Origin: Algoriphagus iocasae
GTDB taxonomy: Bacteria > Bacteroidota > Bacteroidia > Cytophagales > Cyclobacteriaceae
NCBI RefSeq assembly: GCF_014206875.1
Contig: NZ_JACIJO010000005.1
Location: forward strand, 62,001-126,000
Direction: 5' to 3'
DNA length: 64,000 bases
Both the position numbers and the translations under genes were made by a program. The notes under the pieces were generated by a model, which was given only the letters and a program-made list of their open reading frames with translations, made no database searches and had not been told where the DNA came from. Positions 1 through 7,537 of this stretch are shown in pieces (positions within the stretch are counted from its first letter, which is position 1; every line of letters starts with the position of its first letter).

Positions 1-181
1 ACATTGCCTCTCTAAATCCAGACAACTCTTCTACAGTAATACTTCTCATCAGATAAACTGTCATAAATGCAGCGATCTGACTTGTATTGTAATTGCCAGA
101 GGCAAGATTTTTCAACACTTCCTTTGCTTCTTCTTTGCTTAGAGTTTTATGAGCAATCAGGTGATTTATTATTTCTTTCAT
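1..181 (-). CDS. trpD: Anthranilate phosphoribosyltransferase, N-terminal part (cut by window edge)
   Basis: TrpD joins anthranilate to PRPP in the second step of tryptophan synthesis. Only the first 60 residues are visible. They form the helical N-terminal domain with the family's typical pattern: a start MKEIINHLIAHKTLSKEEA, then SQIAAFMTVYLMRSITVEEL. The start is the ATG whose complement lies at 179-181, 30 bases after the trpG stop, so it follows trpG in the trp operon. The PRPP-binding GTGGD region lies outside the window. The call rests on N-terminal similarity and on position after trpE and trpG. Confidence 0.9.
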   Translation of the reverse strand, partial: MKEIINHLIAHKTLSKEEAKEVLKNLASGNYNTSQIAAFMTVYLMRSITVEELSGFREAM

Positions 182-211
182 GATTGGGTTGGATTAAGGG
201 TTTACGAATGG

Positions 212-781
212 CTACACATTCTCCAGCCAGTTGCGAATGATTTGAACTCCATTTTCTGTAAGAATACTTTCCGGGTGAAACTGAAGCCCTCTTACATCGA
301 ATGATTTATGTTTAACTCCCATGATTTGGTTGTCGGGAGTTCTAGCAATTACCTCTAGGTCAGACGAAAGGGTGGATTCGTCAATAACCCAAGAATGGTA
401 TCTACCGATATTAAATGTATCTGGAACCTCTTTAAAAAGCAAGTCTCGATCTACTCTGACAACGGATGCCACACCATGTAAAACCTCTGAAAGATTGATC
501 AGACTTCCCCCGAAGGCTTCTCCAATTGCTTGATGACCTAGGCAAACTCCTAAAATGGACTTGTCAGCGGCATATTTTTTAATCAATTCCGGCATGATAC
601 CAGCATCCTCAGGAACACCTGGTCCCGGAGAAAGCAGGATTTTATCATAATTTGCTACTTCCTCTAAACTTATTTTATCATTCCGGAAAATATCCATCTG
701 ATCTCCGTATCCCAATTGTCTCACGATATAGACAAGGTTGTAGGTAAAGGAATCGTAATTATCTAGGACTAAGATTTTCAT
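212..781 (-). CDS. trpG: Anthranilate synthase component II (glutamine amidotransferase)
   Basis: TrpG is the glutaminase subunit that gives ammonia to TrpE to make anthranilate from chorismate. The 189-residue product starts MKILVLDNYDSFTYNLV, the usual N-terminus of the family. It has the oxyanion-loop SPGPG at 51-55, the nucleophile Cys80 in GVCLGHQ, and the His/Glu pair in FHPES near 169-171. The frame stays open upstream to 877, but that extension runs through an AT-rich inverted repeat and is unlike any TrpG, so the start at 781 is preferred. It lies between a four-helix-bundle gene and trpD and is probably read from the trp promoter near 2850. Confidence 0.95.
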   Translation of the reverse strand: MKILVLDNYDSFTYNLVYIVRQLGYGDQMDIFRNDKISLEEVANYDKILLSPGPGVPEDAGIMPELIKKYAADKSILGVCLGHQAIGEAFGGSLINLSEVLHGVASVVRVDRDLLFKEVPDTFNIGRYHSWVIDESTLSSDLEVIARTPDNQIMGVKHKSFDVRGLQFHPESILTENGVQIIRNWLENV

Positions 782-813
782 CTTTTTTATTTTACTTTTA
801 AAAGGTTGTGTAA

Positions 814-839
814 TTGAAAGGTTGGAAAATTGAAAAATT
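814..839. repeat. Left arm of 26-nt inverted repeat flanking the four-helix-bundle gene
   Basis: This AT-rich 26-mer matches the reverse complement of 1239-1264 at 22 of 26 positions by direct comparison. It lies 12 bases past the stop codon of the four-helix-bundle gene. With the right arm it brackets that gene exactly between trpE and trpG, so the transcript could fold into a long stem with the gene in the loop. Confidence 0.75.
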
Positions 840-851
840 TCAAAATTTGCT

Positions 852-1238
852 TCATTCTTTCTTTTTCTTTTTTTCAAATTCCTTTAAATAGGTAATAAAC
901 CCTTTTAGTTCACTGGATATCTGAATCAGTTCGATATACAAAGACTCGTAATCTTGCTTGGAGATTTTATTTGAACCATATGTTAAAAACAATTGGCTTC
1001 TCAATTCACCTGCAGAACCTTTTGCTATCGCTAAGTACTTAATAAACTGTCTATTGCTATTGTATTCAAACCCCTCAGCTATATTGTTAGATATTGAAAT
1101 TGCTGCACCTATCAATTGATCTTTAGCTCGGTAATCTTTTGCCAAGAGATTAGTTTCAACTAATTCATAAATTTTCAAGCCAATTTCGATAGCATCCTTC
1201 CAAACTTTTAGATCTTCAAACCGCTCAACTTTTGCCAT
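852..1238 (-). CDS. Four-helix-bundle protein of the 23S rRNA intervening-sequence (S23/IVP) family
   Basis: The 128-residue product has the family pattern: an N-terminal FEDLKVWKDA segment, then helix pairs with QLIGAAISISNNIAEG and KYLAIAKGSAGELRSQL, and a lysine-rich end. Relatives are encoded in intervening sequences of 23S rRNA and as free genes in many Bacteroidota; their function is not established, though binding to nucleic acid or partner proteins has been suggested. Here the gene is co-directional between trpE and trpG, where no tryptophan enzyme is expected, and it is bracketed by 26-nt inverted repeats at 814-839 and 1239-1264. This looks like an inserted cassette (inference). The family call is firm; a role in tryptophan metabolism is not supported. 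Confidence 0.88.
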   Translation of the reverse strand: MAKVERFEDLKVWKDAIEIGLKIYELVETNLLAKDYRAKDQLIGAAISISNNIAEGFEYNSNRQFIKYLAIAKGSAGELRSQLFLTYGSNKISKQDYESLYIELIQISSELKGFITYLKEFEKKKKKE

Positions 1239-1264
1239 AATTTTCCAATTTTTAAACTTTTCAA
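1239..1264. repeat. Right arm of 26-nt inverted repeat flanking the four-helix-bundle gene
   Basis: Partner of 814-839 (22 of 26 matches in inverted orientation). It ends directly at the start codon of the four-helix-bundle gene and lies 8 bases after the trpE stop, so it occupies almost the whole trpE/insert gap. Confidence 0.75.
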
Positions 1265-1272
1265 TTTTTAAA

Positions 1273-2685
1273 TTATATAGCTTCCGCAGCTCTTAAGGCT
1301 ACTCTCAGTGCTTCCAGTTTATTGGAAACTTCCTGCAACTCAGATGGAATAGAAGATTTGGCGACAACTCCTGCTCCAGCTTGGAACCTCAGTTGATTAT
1401 TTTCTGATACAAAGGATCGAATCAAAATGGCATGGTTGAAATCTCCATTAAACCCTAAATACCCGATAGCTCCACCATAAAATTCTCTTGAGGTATTTTC
1501 GAGCTCATCAATCAATTCCATCGCTCTATATTTCGGCGCACCAGAAAGAGTTCCTGCCGGGAATGTATCTGCAACCAGTTGAAGGGGGTTAGCTCCAGGT
1601 TGTAATTCACCAGTAACTTTTGACACAAGGTGGATCACATGAGAGTAATATTGGATTTCTTTAAATACCTCCACGTTTACATGGACAGAAGATCTGGAAA
1701 GGTCATTTCTTGCCAAATCCACCAACATCACATGCTCTGAATTTTCTTTGGGATCATCGTAAAGTTTACGGGCCAAAACCGCATCTTCCTGATCATTTCC
1801 CGTTCTTCTAAAAGTACCTGCAATAGGATAAATAGTGGCCTTTTTATTTTTCACAACAATTTGTGCCTCAGGCGAACTTCCAAAAACTTTGAATGAGCCA
1901 TAATCAAAGTAGAATAAATACGGAGATGGATTCACTGATCGCAATGCGCGATACACATTAAACTCATCGCCTTTAAACTCAGTTTTAAACCTTCTGGAAA
2001 GGACTATTTGGAATACATCCCCTTTAAAACAGTGTTCTCTTCCTTGGTTAAGAATCTTCAGAAATTCCTCATCTGAATAATTGGAAGTCTCCTCCCCAAT
2101 TCTTTTAAAAGAATAACTCGGGATATTTTTATTATTAAGAAGAATCTCAATTTCATCCATTTGATTTTCCGACTCTACACCTTCTACCTGATGCTCAAAC
2201 ATGTGTAGTTCATTTTTATAATGATCCACCACAATGATGTTTTGATAAACTGAATATTGAAGCATCGGAACTTCACTGCTTTTGGTATTATTCAGATTGA
2301 TATCTTCAAAATAGGCTACAGAATCATATTGGATATAGCCAAAAAGTCCATTTGTACTGAATTTAAATTGATTGGGTTCATGGGAAAATTTATTTCCAAA
2401 TGCCCTTAAACTATCCATCAATTTCTGATCACTGGAAACATTATATGTCACCGAATCACCATTAGGCAACTGCTCAACTACTTTTCCGGCGTTGAAACTA
2501 AATGTCGCTAATGGGTTAAAGCAGATATAGGAATAGCTGTTTTCCTGTCCATGGTAATCGGAACTTTCCAATAAAATCGGGTTGACAAATCTGTCTCTGA
2601 CCTGCAGGTAAATACTTACTGGAGTAATCGTATCCGCCAACCTTTTTCGGTATGAGGTGACAATTTGAAAATTTGACTTGGACAT
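1273..2685 (-). CDS. trpE: Anthranilate synthase component I
   Basis: TrpE turns chorismate and ammonia into anthranilate, the committed step of tryptophan synthesis. The 470-residue length is normal. The LLES motif at 38-41 is the element that carries tryptophan feedback inhibition in the family. The chorismate-binding domain fills the C-terminal half, with FQIVLSRRF, FGSSPEAQ, PIAGTFRRTG, ELIDELE and GYLGFNGDFNHAILIR. It is the first structural gene of the operon, 21 bases after the attenuator terminator at 2706-2739, so readthrough of that terminator should control it. Confidence 0.96.
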   Translation of the reverse strand: MSKSNFQIVTSYRKRLADTITPVSIYLQVRDRFVNPILLESSDYHGQENSYSYICFNPLATFSFNAGKVVEQLPNGDSVTYNVSSDQKLMDSLRAFGNKFSHEPNQFKFSTNGLFGYIQYDSVAYFEDINLNNTKSSEVPMLQYSVYQNIIVVDHYKNELHMFEHQVEGVESENQMDEIEILLNNKNIPSYSFKRIGEETSNYSDEEFLKILNQGREHCFKGDVFQIVLSRRFKTEFKGDEFNVYRALRSVNPSPYLFYFDYGSFKVFGSSPEAQIVVKNKKATIYPIAGTFRRTGNDQEDAVLARKLYDDPKENSEHVMLVDLARNDLSRSSVHVNVEVFKEIQYYSHVIHLVSKVTGELQPGANPLQLVADTFPAGTLSGAPKYRAMELIDELENTSREFYGGAIGYLGFNGDFNHAILIRSFVSENNQLRFQAGAGVVAKSSIPSELQEVSNKLEALRVALRAAEAI

Positions 2686-2705
2686 TAGTTATTAAATTTT
2701 GATCA

Positions 2706-2739
2706 TAAAAAAAGGCTTACTGGGAAATCCAGCAAGCCT
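2706..2739 (-). terminator. trp attenuator terminator
   Basis: Read on the minus strand, an 11-bp stem (2729-2739 with 2713-2723, one G-U pair) with a 5-nt loop is followed by a run of seven U. It lies between the trp leader peptide and trpE. Bases 2722-2738 can instead pair with 2770-2787, which would break this hairpin, as expected for an attenuator. Confidence 0.92.
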
Positions 2740-2760
2740 ATCTATTTCGTGCAACAATAT

Positions 2761-2838
2761 TTAGGCACGGGCTTTCTGAGCTTTCCCTTGGAAAGAATTC
2801 AGATGCCACCACCAGTATTTTGCTGCTATTGTTTTCAT
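2761..2838 (-). CDS. trpL: trp operon leader peptide with three consecutive Trp codons
   Basis: This 25-residue open frame, MKTIAAKYWWWHLNSFQGKA and five more residues, has three tandem UGG codons at positions 9-11 and a stop 21 bases before the terminator stem. It is too short for routine gene calling but has all the properties of a ribosome-mediated attenuation leader. Just after the Trp codons, CUUUCC (2790-2795) can pair with GGAAAG inside 2781-2787. A ribosome stalled at the Trp codons would cover the first partner and free 2770-2787 to pair with 2722-2738, preventing the terminator at 2706-2739. Promoter boxes lie just upstream. Confidence 0.92.
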   Translation of the reverse strand: MKTIAAKYWWWHLNSFQGKAQKARA

Positions 2839-2848
2839 AAGTTTCGGA

Positions 2849-2878
2849 CAAATTTAGAAAGGGATAATTAAGGTCAAA
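2849..2878 (-). promoter_or_regulatory. Promoter of the trp operon
   Basis: On the minus strand TTTG (2875-2878), 18 bases, then TAAATTTG (2849-2856), matching the Bacteroidota -33/-7 consensus TTTG and TAnnTTTG. The -7 box ends 10 bases before the leader peptide ATG, so the leader transcript would start with almost no untranslated region. Confidence 0.82.
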
Positions 2879-3005
2879 GCATCGAATCATTTTTTTTTCA
2901 AAAAAAATCAATTTTCATTTTCACCCTTAACCTTTCTATCCCGCTGAAATCCACCAAACTAAAAAGATCTACTTATCGTGTAATACCTGAAAAGCAACAA
3001 ACCCG

Positions 3006-3554
3006 ATGAAAAAACTATTTACGATCATTGCATTCCTAATTGCTACAGGCACTTTTGCACAGAAAAAAGCAGAATGGAATACTCCAACATATCACGTAAG
3101 TTTCGAATCTGATCAAGGCACCAATGCAACCATGGAAATTGATCAGGGGTATCGCTATGCTGACTTGGATTATGAAGGCAGAGAATTCCATCTTTTTTTT
3201 GATAGAGATACCGAAAACCTCAAAAAAGCACGGATTGTAGATAACAAAACCAAGCTTGAAGTAGCCAGGGGAAGAGGAAGTTATTTCTGGGGAAATGCCC
3301 GTTTTGAATTTGTGGACGGAGAAGTTTTTAAAATAAAGAGAAATAAGATTGCCAATGGATATGAAATTATTGGCCCCTATGGAACCATCTTTAAAGTTGA
3401 AAACCACGCGATCTCTGCTGTGACTCCGTTTAATGAAAATGATTTTTTAGCACAAGCTTTCTATGTTTTTGAACGGATAAAAGTCACCCAAAGCCCTCCT
3501 TCTGATGTTGTAGTATTGTATTCAACCTATTACCCTGTCAGCACAAATAAGTAA
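3006..3554 (+). CDS. Secreted protein of unknown function
   Basis: The 182-residue product begins with a clear Sec signal peptide, MKKLFTIIAFLIATGTFAQ, probably cleaved after TFA. The rest is rich in beta-strand-like alternation and aromatic residues (YHVSFES, YRYADLDYEG, SYFWGNARFEF), suggesting a small beta-rich exported protein. I recognise no catalytic motif or named family. It is followed after 18 bases by another small gene on the same strand, probably co-transcribed. Confidence 0.7.
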   Translation: MKKLFTIIAFLIATGTFAQKKAEWNTPTYHVSFESDQGTNATMEIDQGYRYADLDYEGREFHLFFDRDTENLKKARIVDNKTKLEVARGRGSYFWGNARFEFVDGEVFKIKRNKIANGYEIIGPYGTIFKVENHAISAVTPFNENDFLAQAFYVFERIKVTQSPPSDVVVLYSTYYPVSTNK

Positions 3555-3572
3555 CTTTGGAAAAAACTAAGC

Positions 3573-3800
3573 ATGGCAAAAGCAATATCACAGTATTTCA
3601 AAAGAGTCTTTGATGATTACCAAGTATTGGTTCAAGTTAATCCAGATGATTATACTGGAATCGAATTGATTCTTCATCCTGATGGAAAAGTAGAAAGAAC
3701 AGAGATGGAGTTTGATGAAGAGATTTTCGAAGATCTGGAAGTGGATGAATTTAAAACCTGCAGTCCTTTAGAATTCCAACTTCACCTAGCGAAAACCTAA
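3573..3800 (+). CDS. Small acidic protein of unknown function
   Basis: The 75-residue product is acidic, with EMEFDEEIFEDLEVDEF in the C-terminal half, and has no signal peptide or membrane segment, so it is probably cytosolic. The N-terminal part (SQYFKRVFDDYQVLVQVNPDDY) looks like a helix followed by strands. It lies 18 bases after the secreted-protein gene on the same strand. No family is recognised and no function can be assigned. Confidence 0.7.
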   Translation: MAKAISQYFKRVFDDYQVLVQVNPDDYTGIELILHPDGKVERTEMEFDEEIFEDLEVDEFKTCSPLEFQLHLAKT

Positions 3801-3802
3801 TA

Positions 3803-3818
3803 ATTTGAAATTTCAAAT
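3803..3818. repeat. 16-bp perfect palindrome
   Basis: ATTTGAAATTTCAAAT equals its own reverse complement and lies directly after the stop of the 75-residue gene. It may be a weak transcript end or a fragment of the AT-rich repeats common in Bacteroidota intergenic DNA. Confidence 0.5.
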
Positions 3819-3890
3819 CATAAATCTCAAATTAATCTACCTCACAGTCAGCATCAAAACCTATTTCTAAAGGAAAATAGCTTTGTAATA

Positions 3891-3920
3891 TTGTAAAGGA
3901 TCATTTTCTCCTTACCTTTG
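3891..3920 (+). promoter_or_regulatory. Promoter of the SRP RNA gene
   Basis: TTG at 3891-3893, a 19-base spacer and TACCTTTG at 3913-3920 match the Bacteroidota sigma-factor consensus exactly. The predicted RNA begins about 6 bases downstream. Confidence 0.85.
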
Positions 3921-3925
3921 TGGCC

Positions 3926-4012
3926 TAGCGGCACGACCAGCTCCTGCTGAATCCCCCAGGTCCGGAAGGAAGCAAGGGTAGGCGGTTGTAGCGGTGCGAT
4001 GCCGCTTCTTTT
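3926..4012 (+). ncRNA. ffs: Bacterial small signal recognition particle RNA (4.5S type)
   Basis: The RNA partner of Ffh in co-translational membrane targeting. The apical domain carries the hallmark GGTCCGGAAGGAAGCA with its GGAA tetraloop and asymmetric internal loop (about 3959-3974). The ends pair as AGCGGCA (3927-3933) with TGCCGCT (4000-4006), and T-rich sequence follows as terminator. The roughly 80-nt size fits the short Alu-less form. Exact ends are approximate. Confidence 0.95.
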
Positions 4013-4191
4013 TTTGCCCAATTTTTTGTGAAGGCATCTTAATTCCAGTTCTTAATCTTGATTTATCTTCTAACTTTGCTAGGCATTTAAATCTATTTAA
4101 CCTTGGATTTCTGCCTTTGTATACCTTTCTCTTCAGAATGGGAGTTTATGGAGCAGAAAATCAAATTCACACCTATTTTAATAAATCAAAC

Positions 4192-4851
4192 ATGAAATTC
4201 TTTATCGACACCGCTAATCTGGATGAAATCAGAGAAGCGTATGATTTGGGCGTATTGGACGGAGTTACCACAAATCCATCATTGATGGCAAAAGAAGGTA
4301 TCAGCGGAGACAGTAACGTAAGAGCACATTATAAAGCCATTTGCGATATCGTAGACGACAAGGTAAGTGCAGAAGTGATTTCTACTGACTTTGATGGAAT
4401 GATCAAAGAAGGAAAAGAGCTTGCAAAAATCGACGACAAAATCGTTGTGAAAATCCCAATGATCAAAGATGGTGTCAAAGCGATCAAATATTTCCATAGC
4501 GAAGGCATCAGAACCAATTGTACATTGGTATTCTCTGCTGGTCAAGCAATTTTGGCAGCAAAAGCTGGCGCTTCTTACTTGTCGCCATTCATCGGTAGAC
4601 TAGACGACATCTCTTACGATGGCCTTCAGCTTATCGAGCAGATTGTACACATCTATCAAACTTACGGATATGATACAGAAGTATTGGCTGCATCCGTGAG
4701 ACATACTATGCATTTGATTAAATGTGCTGAGATTGGCGCTGACGTAGTCACTTGCCCATTGAAAGTTATTACCGGATTATTGAAACACCCACTGACCGAT
4801 TCAGGATTGGCACAATTTCTGGCTGATCATGCGAAAGCGGCAGGAAAATAA
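4192..4851 (+). CDS. fsa: Small transaldolase / fructose-6-phosphate aldolase family
   Basis: A class I aldolase of the pentose phosphate/glycolysis interface. The 219-residue length is typical of the TalC/FsaA subfamily and much shorter than classical transaldolase. [16 protein letters not shown] starts the barrel, DGVTTNPSL is the second-strand motif, and Lys87 in IVVKIPM is the Schiff-base lysine. [11 protein letters not shown] and the C-terminal [15 protein letters not shown] also fit. The open frame extends upstream into the SRP RNA, but the start at 4192 gives the family N-terminus. A -7 box TAACTTTG lies at 4071-4078. Whether it acts as transaldolase or as F6P aldolase cannot be decided from sequence alone. 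Confidence 0.93.
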   Translation: MKFFIDTANLDEIREAYDLGVLDGVTTNPSLMAKEGISGDSNVRAHYKAICDIVDDKVSAEVISTDFDGMIKEGKELAKIDDKIVVKIPMIKDGVKAIKYFHSEGIRTNCTLVFSAGQAILAAKAGASYLSPFIGRLDDISYDGLQLIEQIVHIYQTYGYDTEVLAASVRHTMHLIKCAEIGADVVTCPLKVITGLLKHPLTDSGLAQFLADHAKAAGK

Positions 4852-4858
4852 ACTGAAG

Positions 4859-4886
4859 AAGGCCGACTTTTGTCGGTCTTTTTTTT
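4859..4886 (+). terminator. Terminator after the transaldolase gene
   Basis: A 9-bp stem (4859-4867 with 4872-4880, one G-U) with a TTTT loop runs into T residues to 4886. Confidence 0.88.
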
Positions 4887-4897
4887 AATTTCCCCCT

Positions 4898-5101
4898 ATG
4901 TATATCATAAAAGTAAAAGGCAAAGCTAAAATTCCAGATTACATCCAGATCCGAGATGAAAATTTCGTTTTGGTCGCATATTTCCGTGCAGATAGACCTC
5001 TGAAAAACATCGAAAAATTTGGTCTGGAAGGAAAAGAAGAAGAATTAGAATCATTGATTCTAGGTCTGCCTTTTGGTAAATTACAAAAATTAGATCTTTA
5101 A
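4898..5101 (+). CDS. Small protein of unknown function upstream of ftsE
   Basis: The 67-residue product (MYIIKVKGKAKIPDYIQIRD...) has no signal peptide or membrane segment and looks like a small alpha/beta protein. Its stop codon is directly followed by the ftsE start at 5102 with no spacer, implying translational coupling. This pairing suggests a function linked to ftsE, but nothing in the sequence shows what it is. No family recognised. Confidence 0.72.
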   Translation: MYIIKVKGKAKIPDYIQIRDENFVLVAYFRADRPLKNIEKFGLEGKEEELESLILGLPFGKLQKLDL

Positions 5102-5812
5102 ATGGATTTTAGTACCGAACCTGTTTTACAGGTAAGCCAAGCCACCATTTTCCAAGGAATAGACCCTATTCTTACTGATGTTGATTTCTCTGTGGAGCAA
5201 CATGAATTCGTTTTTCTCATCGGTAGAACAGGAAGTGGCAAAAGTTCGCTTCTCAAAACGCTCTATGCAGATCTGGAATTAAAAAGTGGAATGGTTGAGA
5301 TCGCTGGTTTCGACCTCACTAAAATCAAAACCAAAGAAATTCCATTTTTGAGGAGAAAGATTGGAATCATCTTCCAGGACTTCCAACTTTTTAACGATCG
5401 TACAGTGGCAGAAAATCTCATTTTTGTCATGAAAGCGACAGGTTGGAAAGATTCTACCAAAATAAAAGCAAGAATGGCGGAAGTTCTTTTACTTGTAGGA
5501 TTAAATAATGCAGCAAGTAAAATGCCTCATCAACTTTCCGGTGGAGAGCAGCAGCGTGTGGTAATCGCAAGGGCGCTCTTAAATGAACCTTCGATTTTAT
5601 TAGCGGATGAACCGACAGGAAATTTGGATCCAGATGTGGCTGATGGGATTTTCAAATTATTTCAGGAAATCAATAAAAAAGGAACTTCCATATTGATGGC
5701 AACCCATAACCATGAGTTACTTCGTAAGTACCCTTATAGAGTGTTAAAATGTGAAAACGGGAAATTACTCGATAGCAAAACCCATGACGTTTCCTTTGGA
5801 TCGAGCTATTGA
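5102..5812 (+). CDS. ftsE: FtsE-like ABC transporter ATP-binding protein
   Basis: The 236-residue ATPase has Walker A GRTGSGKSS (about 43-51), Q-loop FQDF, signature LSGGEQQRV, Walker B ILLADEPTGNLD and switch histidine in THNH. This set and the size match FtsE, which with the membrane protein FtsX couples cell-wall hydrolase activation to division. No ftsX is adjacent, a separation also found in other Bacteroidota. The start is fixed by direct contact with the upstream stop codon. A LolD/MacB-type ATPase is the main alternative, since these families share motifs. Confidence 0.85.
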   Translation: MDFSTEPVLQVSQATIFQGIDPILTDVDFSVEQHEFVFLIGRTGSGKSSLLKTLYADLELKSGMVEIAGFDLTKIKTKEIPFLRRKIGIIFQDFQLFNDRTVAENLIFVMKATGWKDSTKIKARMAEVLLLVGLNNAASKMPHQLSGGEQQRVVIARALLNEPSILLADEPTGNLDPDVADGIFKLFQEINKKGTSILMATHNHELLRKYPYRVLKCENGKLLDSKTHDVSFGSSY

Positions 5813-5983
5813 AAATCTTTAATCGGTTCAAACAACTTAGAACATATTTCGTTCATATAGAGCCCTTTAAAAATTTAAACAAAATCTTACCCGCTAAAAA
5901 ACTTTCAAAATTGAAATATTAATTACTTTGGAAGGTTCCTAAGAATAGCATTCAGGAAGATCAATTTAAATCAATAAATACAC

Positions 5984-7378
5984 ATGAAATCAACCAAACT
6001 ACTAAAAACAACCCTACTCCTGTCATTGATTGTATTTGGTTGGAGTTGTAAGGACAAAGATGACACGGATCCAATTGTTGAGCCAAGTTCAGAAATTGCT
6101 ATTAACAATTGGATTTTGGACGTAATGGATGAAGTCTATTATTGGTTAGATGATCTAGGGACACCTATTGCAGATGATTCTGATCCTGAAGATTATTTTG
6201 AAGCCTTGTTAAACAGGCCAACGGATAGATTTTCGGTAATTTATCCGGATTACCAAGAGTTAATCAACAATCTGAATGGGATTACGCTGGAAGCCGGGTA
6301 TGAATTCCAACTTTACCTGGAAAGCCAAGGCAGTACGAATGTGATTGCTGAGATTTCTTATGTGAAAAAAGGAAGTCCCGCTGAAAGTGCTGGACTGGTA
6401 AGAGGAGATATAATCACTCATATCAATAGTACAAGAATTACAACAGAAAATTATAGAGATCTTTTAAGTGAGATAGAATCACAGCATTCTGTAACGTATC
6501 TAAGCTTAAATCCAACAAGTCAGGTCTATGAGCAGCAACCTCCAATTACTTTAGAAACTGTTCAGCTTTCAGAAAATCCTAATTTCATTGATACTGTCTA
6601 TACAATTGATGGTCAAAAAATAGGGTATTTTATGTACAACTTTTTTGCGCCAGGACCGGGTGGATCTACTACAACATACGACGATCAGACAGATGAGATT
6701 TTCGCCAAATTCAAATCAGAAAATATCAATCATTTGATTCTTGATTTCAGATACAATGGTGGAGGTTACGTTTCATCAGCGATAAACCTGGCAAGCTTGA
6801 TTGCGCCTTCAGTAACTACAGCAGACATTTTCTCCAAAACAAAGTACAATAGCTTCTTAATGCAGGAAATCCCTGAATTGAGAGATGTGAAGACAGGATT
6901 CAAGGCAAAAACTCAAAATCTTGGTCCTATATTGGAAGGAAACAAGGTTTATATTTTAACTTCAAGTAGGACTGCTTCAGCCTCAGAACTCATTATCAAT
7001 GGTTTAAAGCCCTATATGGATGTAGTGTTGATCGGGGATGTAACCTATGGTAAAAATGTAGGGTCCATTCCATTTGAAGATACAGAAAACGAAGAAAACC
7101 CATATGGAATTTTACCTATAGTCAGCCAAAGTTTCAATAGTTTGGATCAATCAGACTACACTACTGGATTTGTTCCAAATATTTCCAAAAAGGAATCTTC
7201 TGAAAGGTTGAGACCATTAGGAGATGTGACAGAACTTTTATTAAGAACAGCACTCGAACAGATTACAGGAACTCCTTCTTCCGGAAGATTTAAAACATTG
7301 GACAGAAAGGATATAGGAAGTACTTTGGATAGAAAAATTCGATCTGGAGTAATGATTGAACAACAGATAATTAAATAA
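5984..7378 (+). CDS. S41-family (C-terminal processing) peptidase lipoprotein with PDZ domain
   Basis: The 464-residue product has a lipoprotein signal ending at Cys22 (FGWSC) followed by an acidic linker. A PDZ domain spans about 105-165 (GSPAESAGLVRGDIITHI). The S41 core follows: LILDFRYNGGGYV near 251-263, the serine box SSRTASASE near 327-335, and the partner lysine in YGKNVG (357). Such enzymes cut exported proteins and are anchored in the envelope. An S8 lipoprotein protease follows, but a strong terminator at 7387 separates them. The substrate is unknown. Confidence 0.92.
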   Translation: MKSTKLLKTTLLLSLIVFGWSCKDKDDTDPIVEPSSEIAINNWILDVMDEVYYWLDDLGTPIADDSDPEDYFEALLNRPTDRFSVIYPDYQELINNLNGITLEAGYEFQLYLESQGSTNVIAEISYVKKGSPAESAGLVRGDIITHINSTRITTENYRDLLSEIESQHSVTYLSLNPTSQVYEQQPPITLETVQLSENPNFIDTVYTIDGQKIGYFMYNFFAPGPGGSTTTYDDQTDEIFAKFKSENINHLILDFRYNGGGYVSSAINLASLIAPSVTTADIFSKTKYNSFLMQEIPELRDVKTGFKAKTQNLGPILEGNKVYILTSSRTASASELIINGLKPYMDVVLIGDVTYGKNVGSIPFEDTENEENPYGILPIVSQSFNSLDQSDYTTGFVPNISKKESSERLRPLGDVTELLLRTALEQITGTPSSGRFKTLDRKDIGSTLDRKIRSGVMIEQQIIK

Positions 7379-7386
7379 ATGCATTT

Positions 7387-7418
7387 TGGCCTCAAGAAAT
7401 TGAGGCCATTTTTTTTTC
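7387..7418 (+). terminator. Terminator after the S41 peptidase gene
   Basis: TGGCCTCAA (7387-7395), loop GAAA, TTGAGGCCA (7400-7408), then a long T run: a 9-bp perfect stem. Confidence 0.93.
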
Positions 7419-7537
7419 TACTTTTTTCCTCCCAAATAAATTGGTTTTGTTTTAAAATATTTTGACATTTTAAAACCTTTATACAAAATATTTACCGATC
7501 AGGTAGTATTTCAACCAATCATTAACCAATCAACTTT

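Noticed and set aside
782-877. 32-residue N-terminal extension of trpG
   Set aside because: It runs through the AT-rich inverted repeat and has no similarity to TrpG; the internal ATG gives the family N-terminus.
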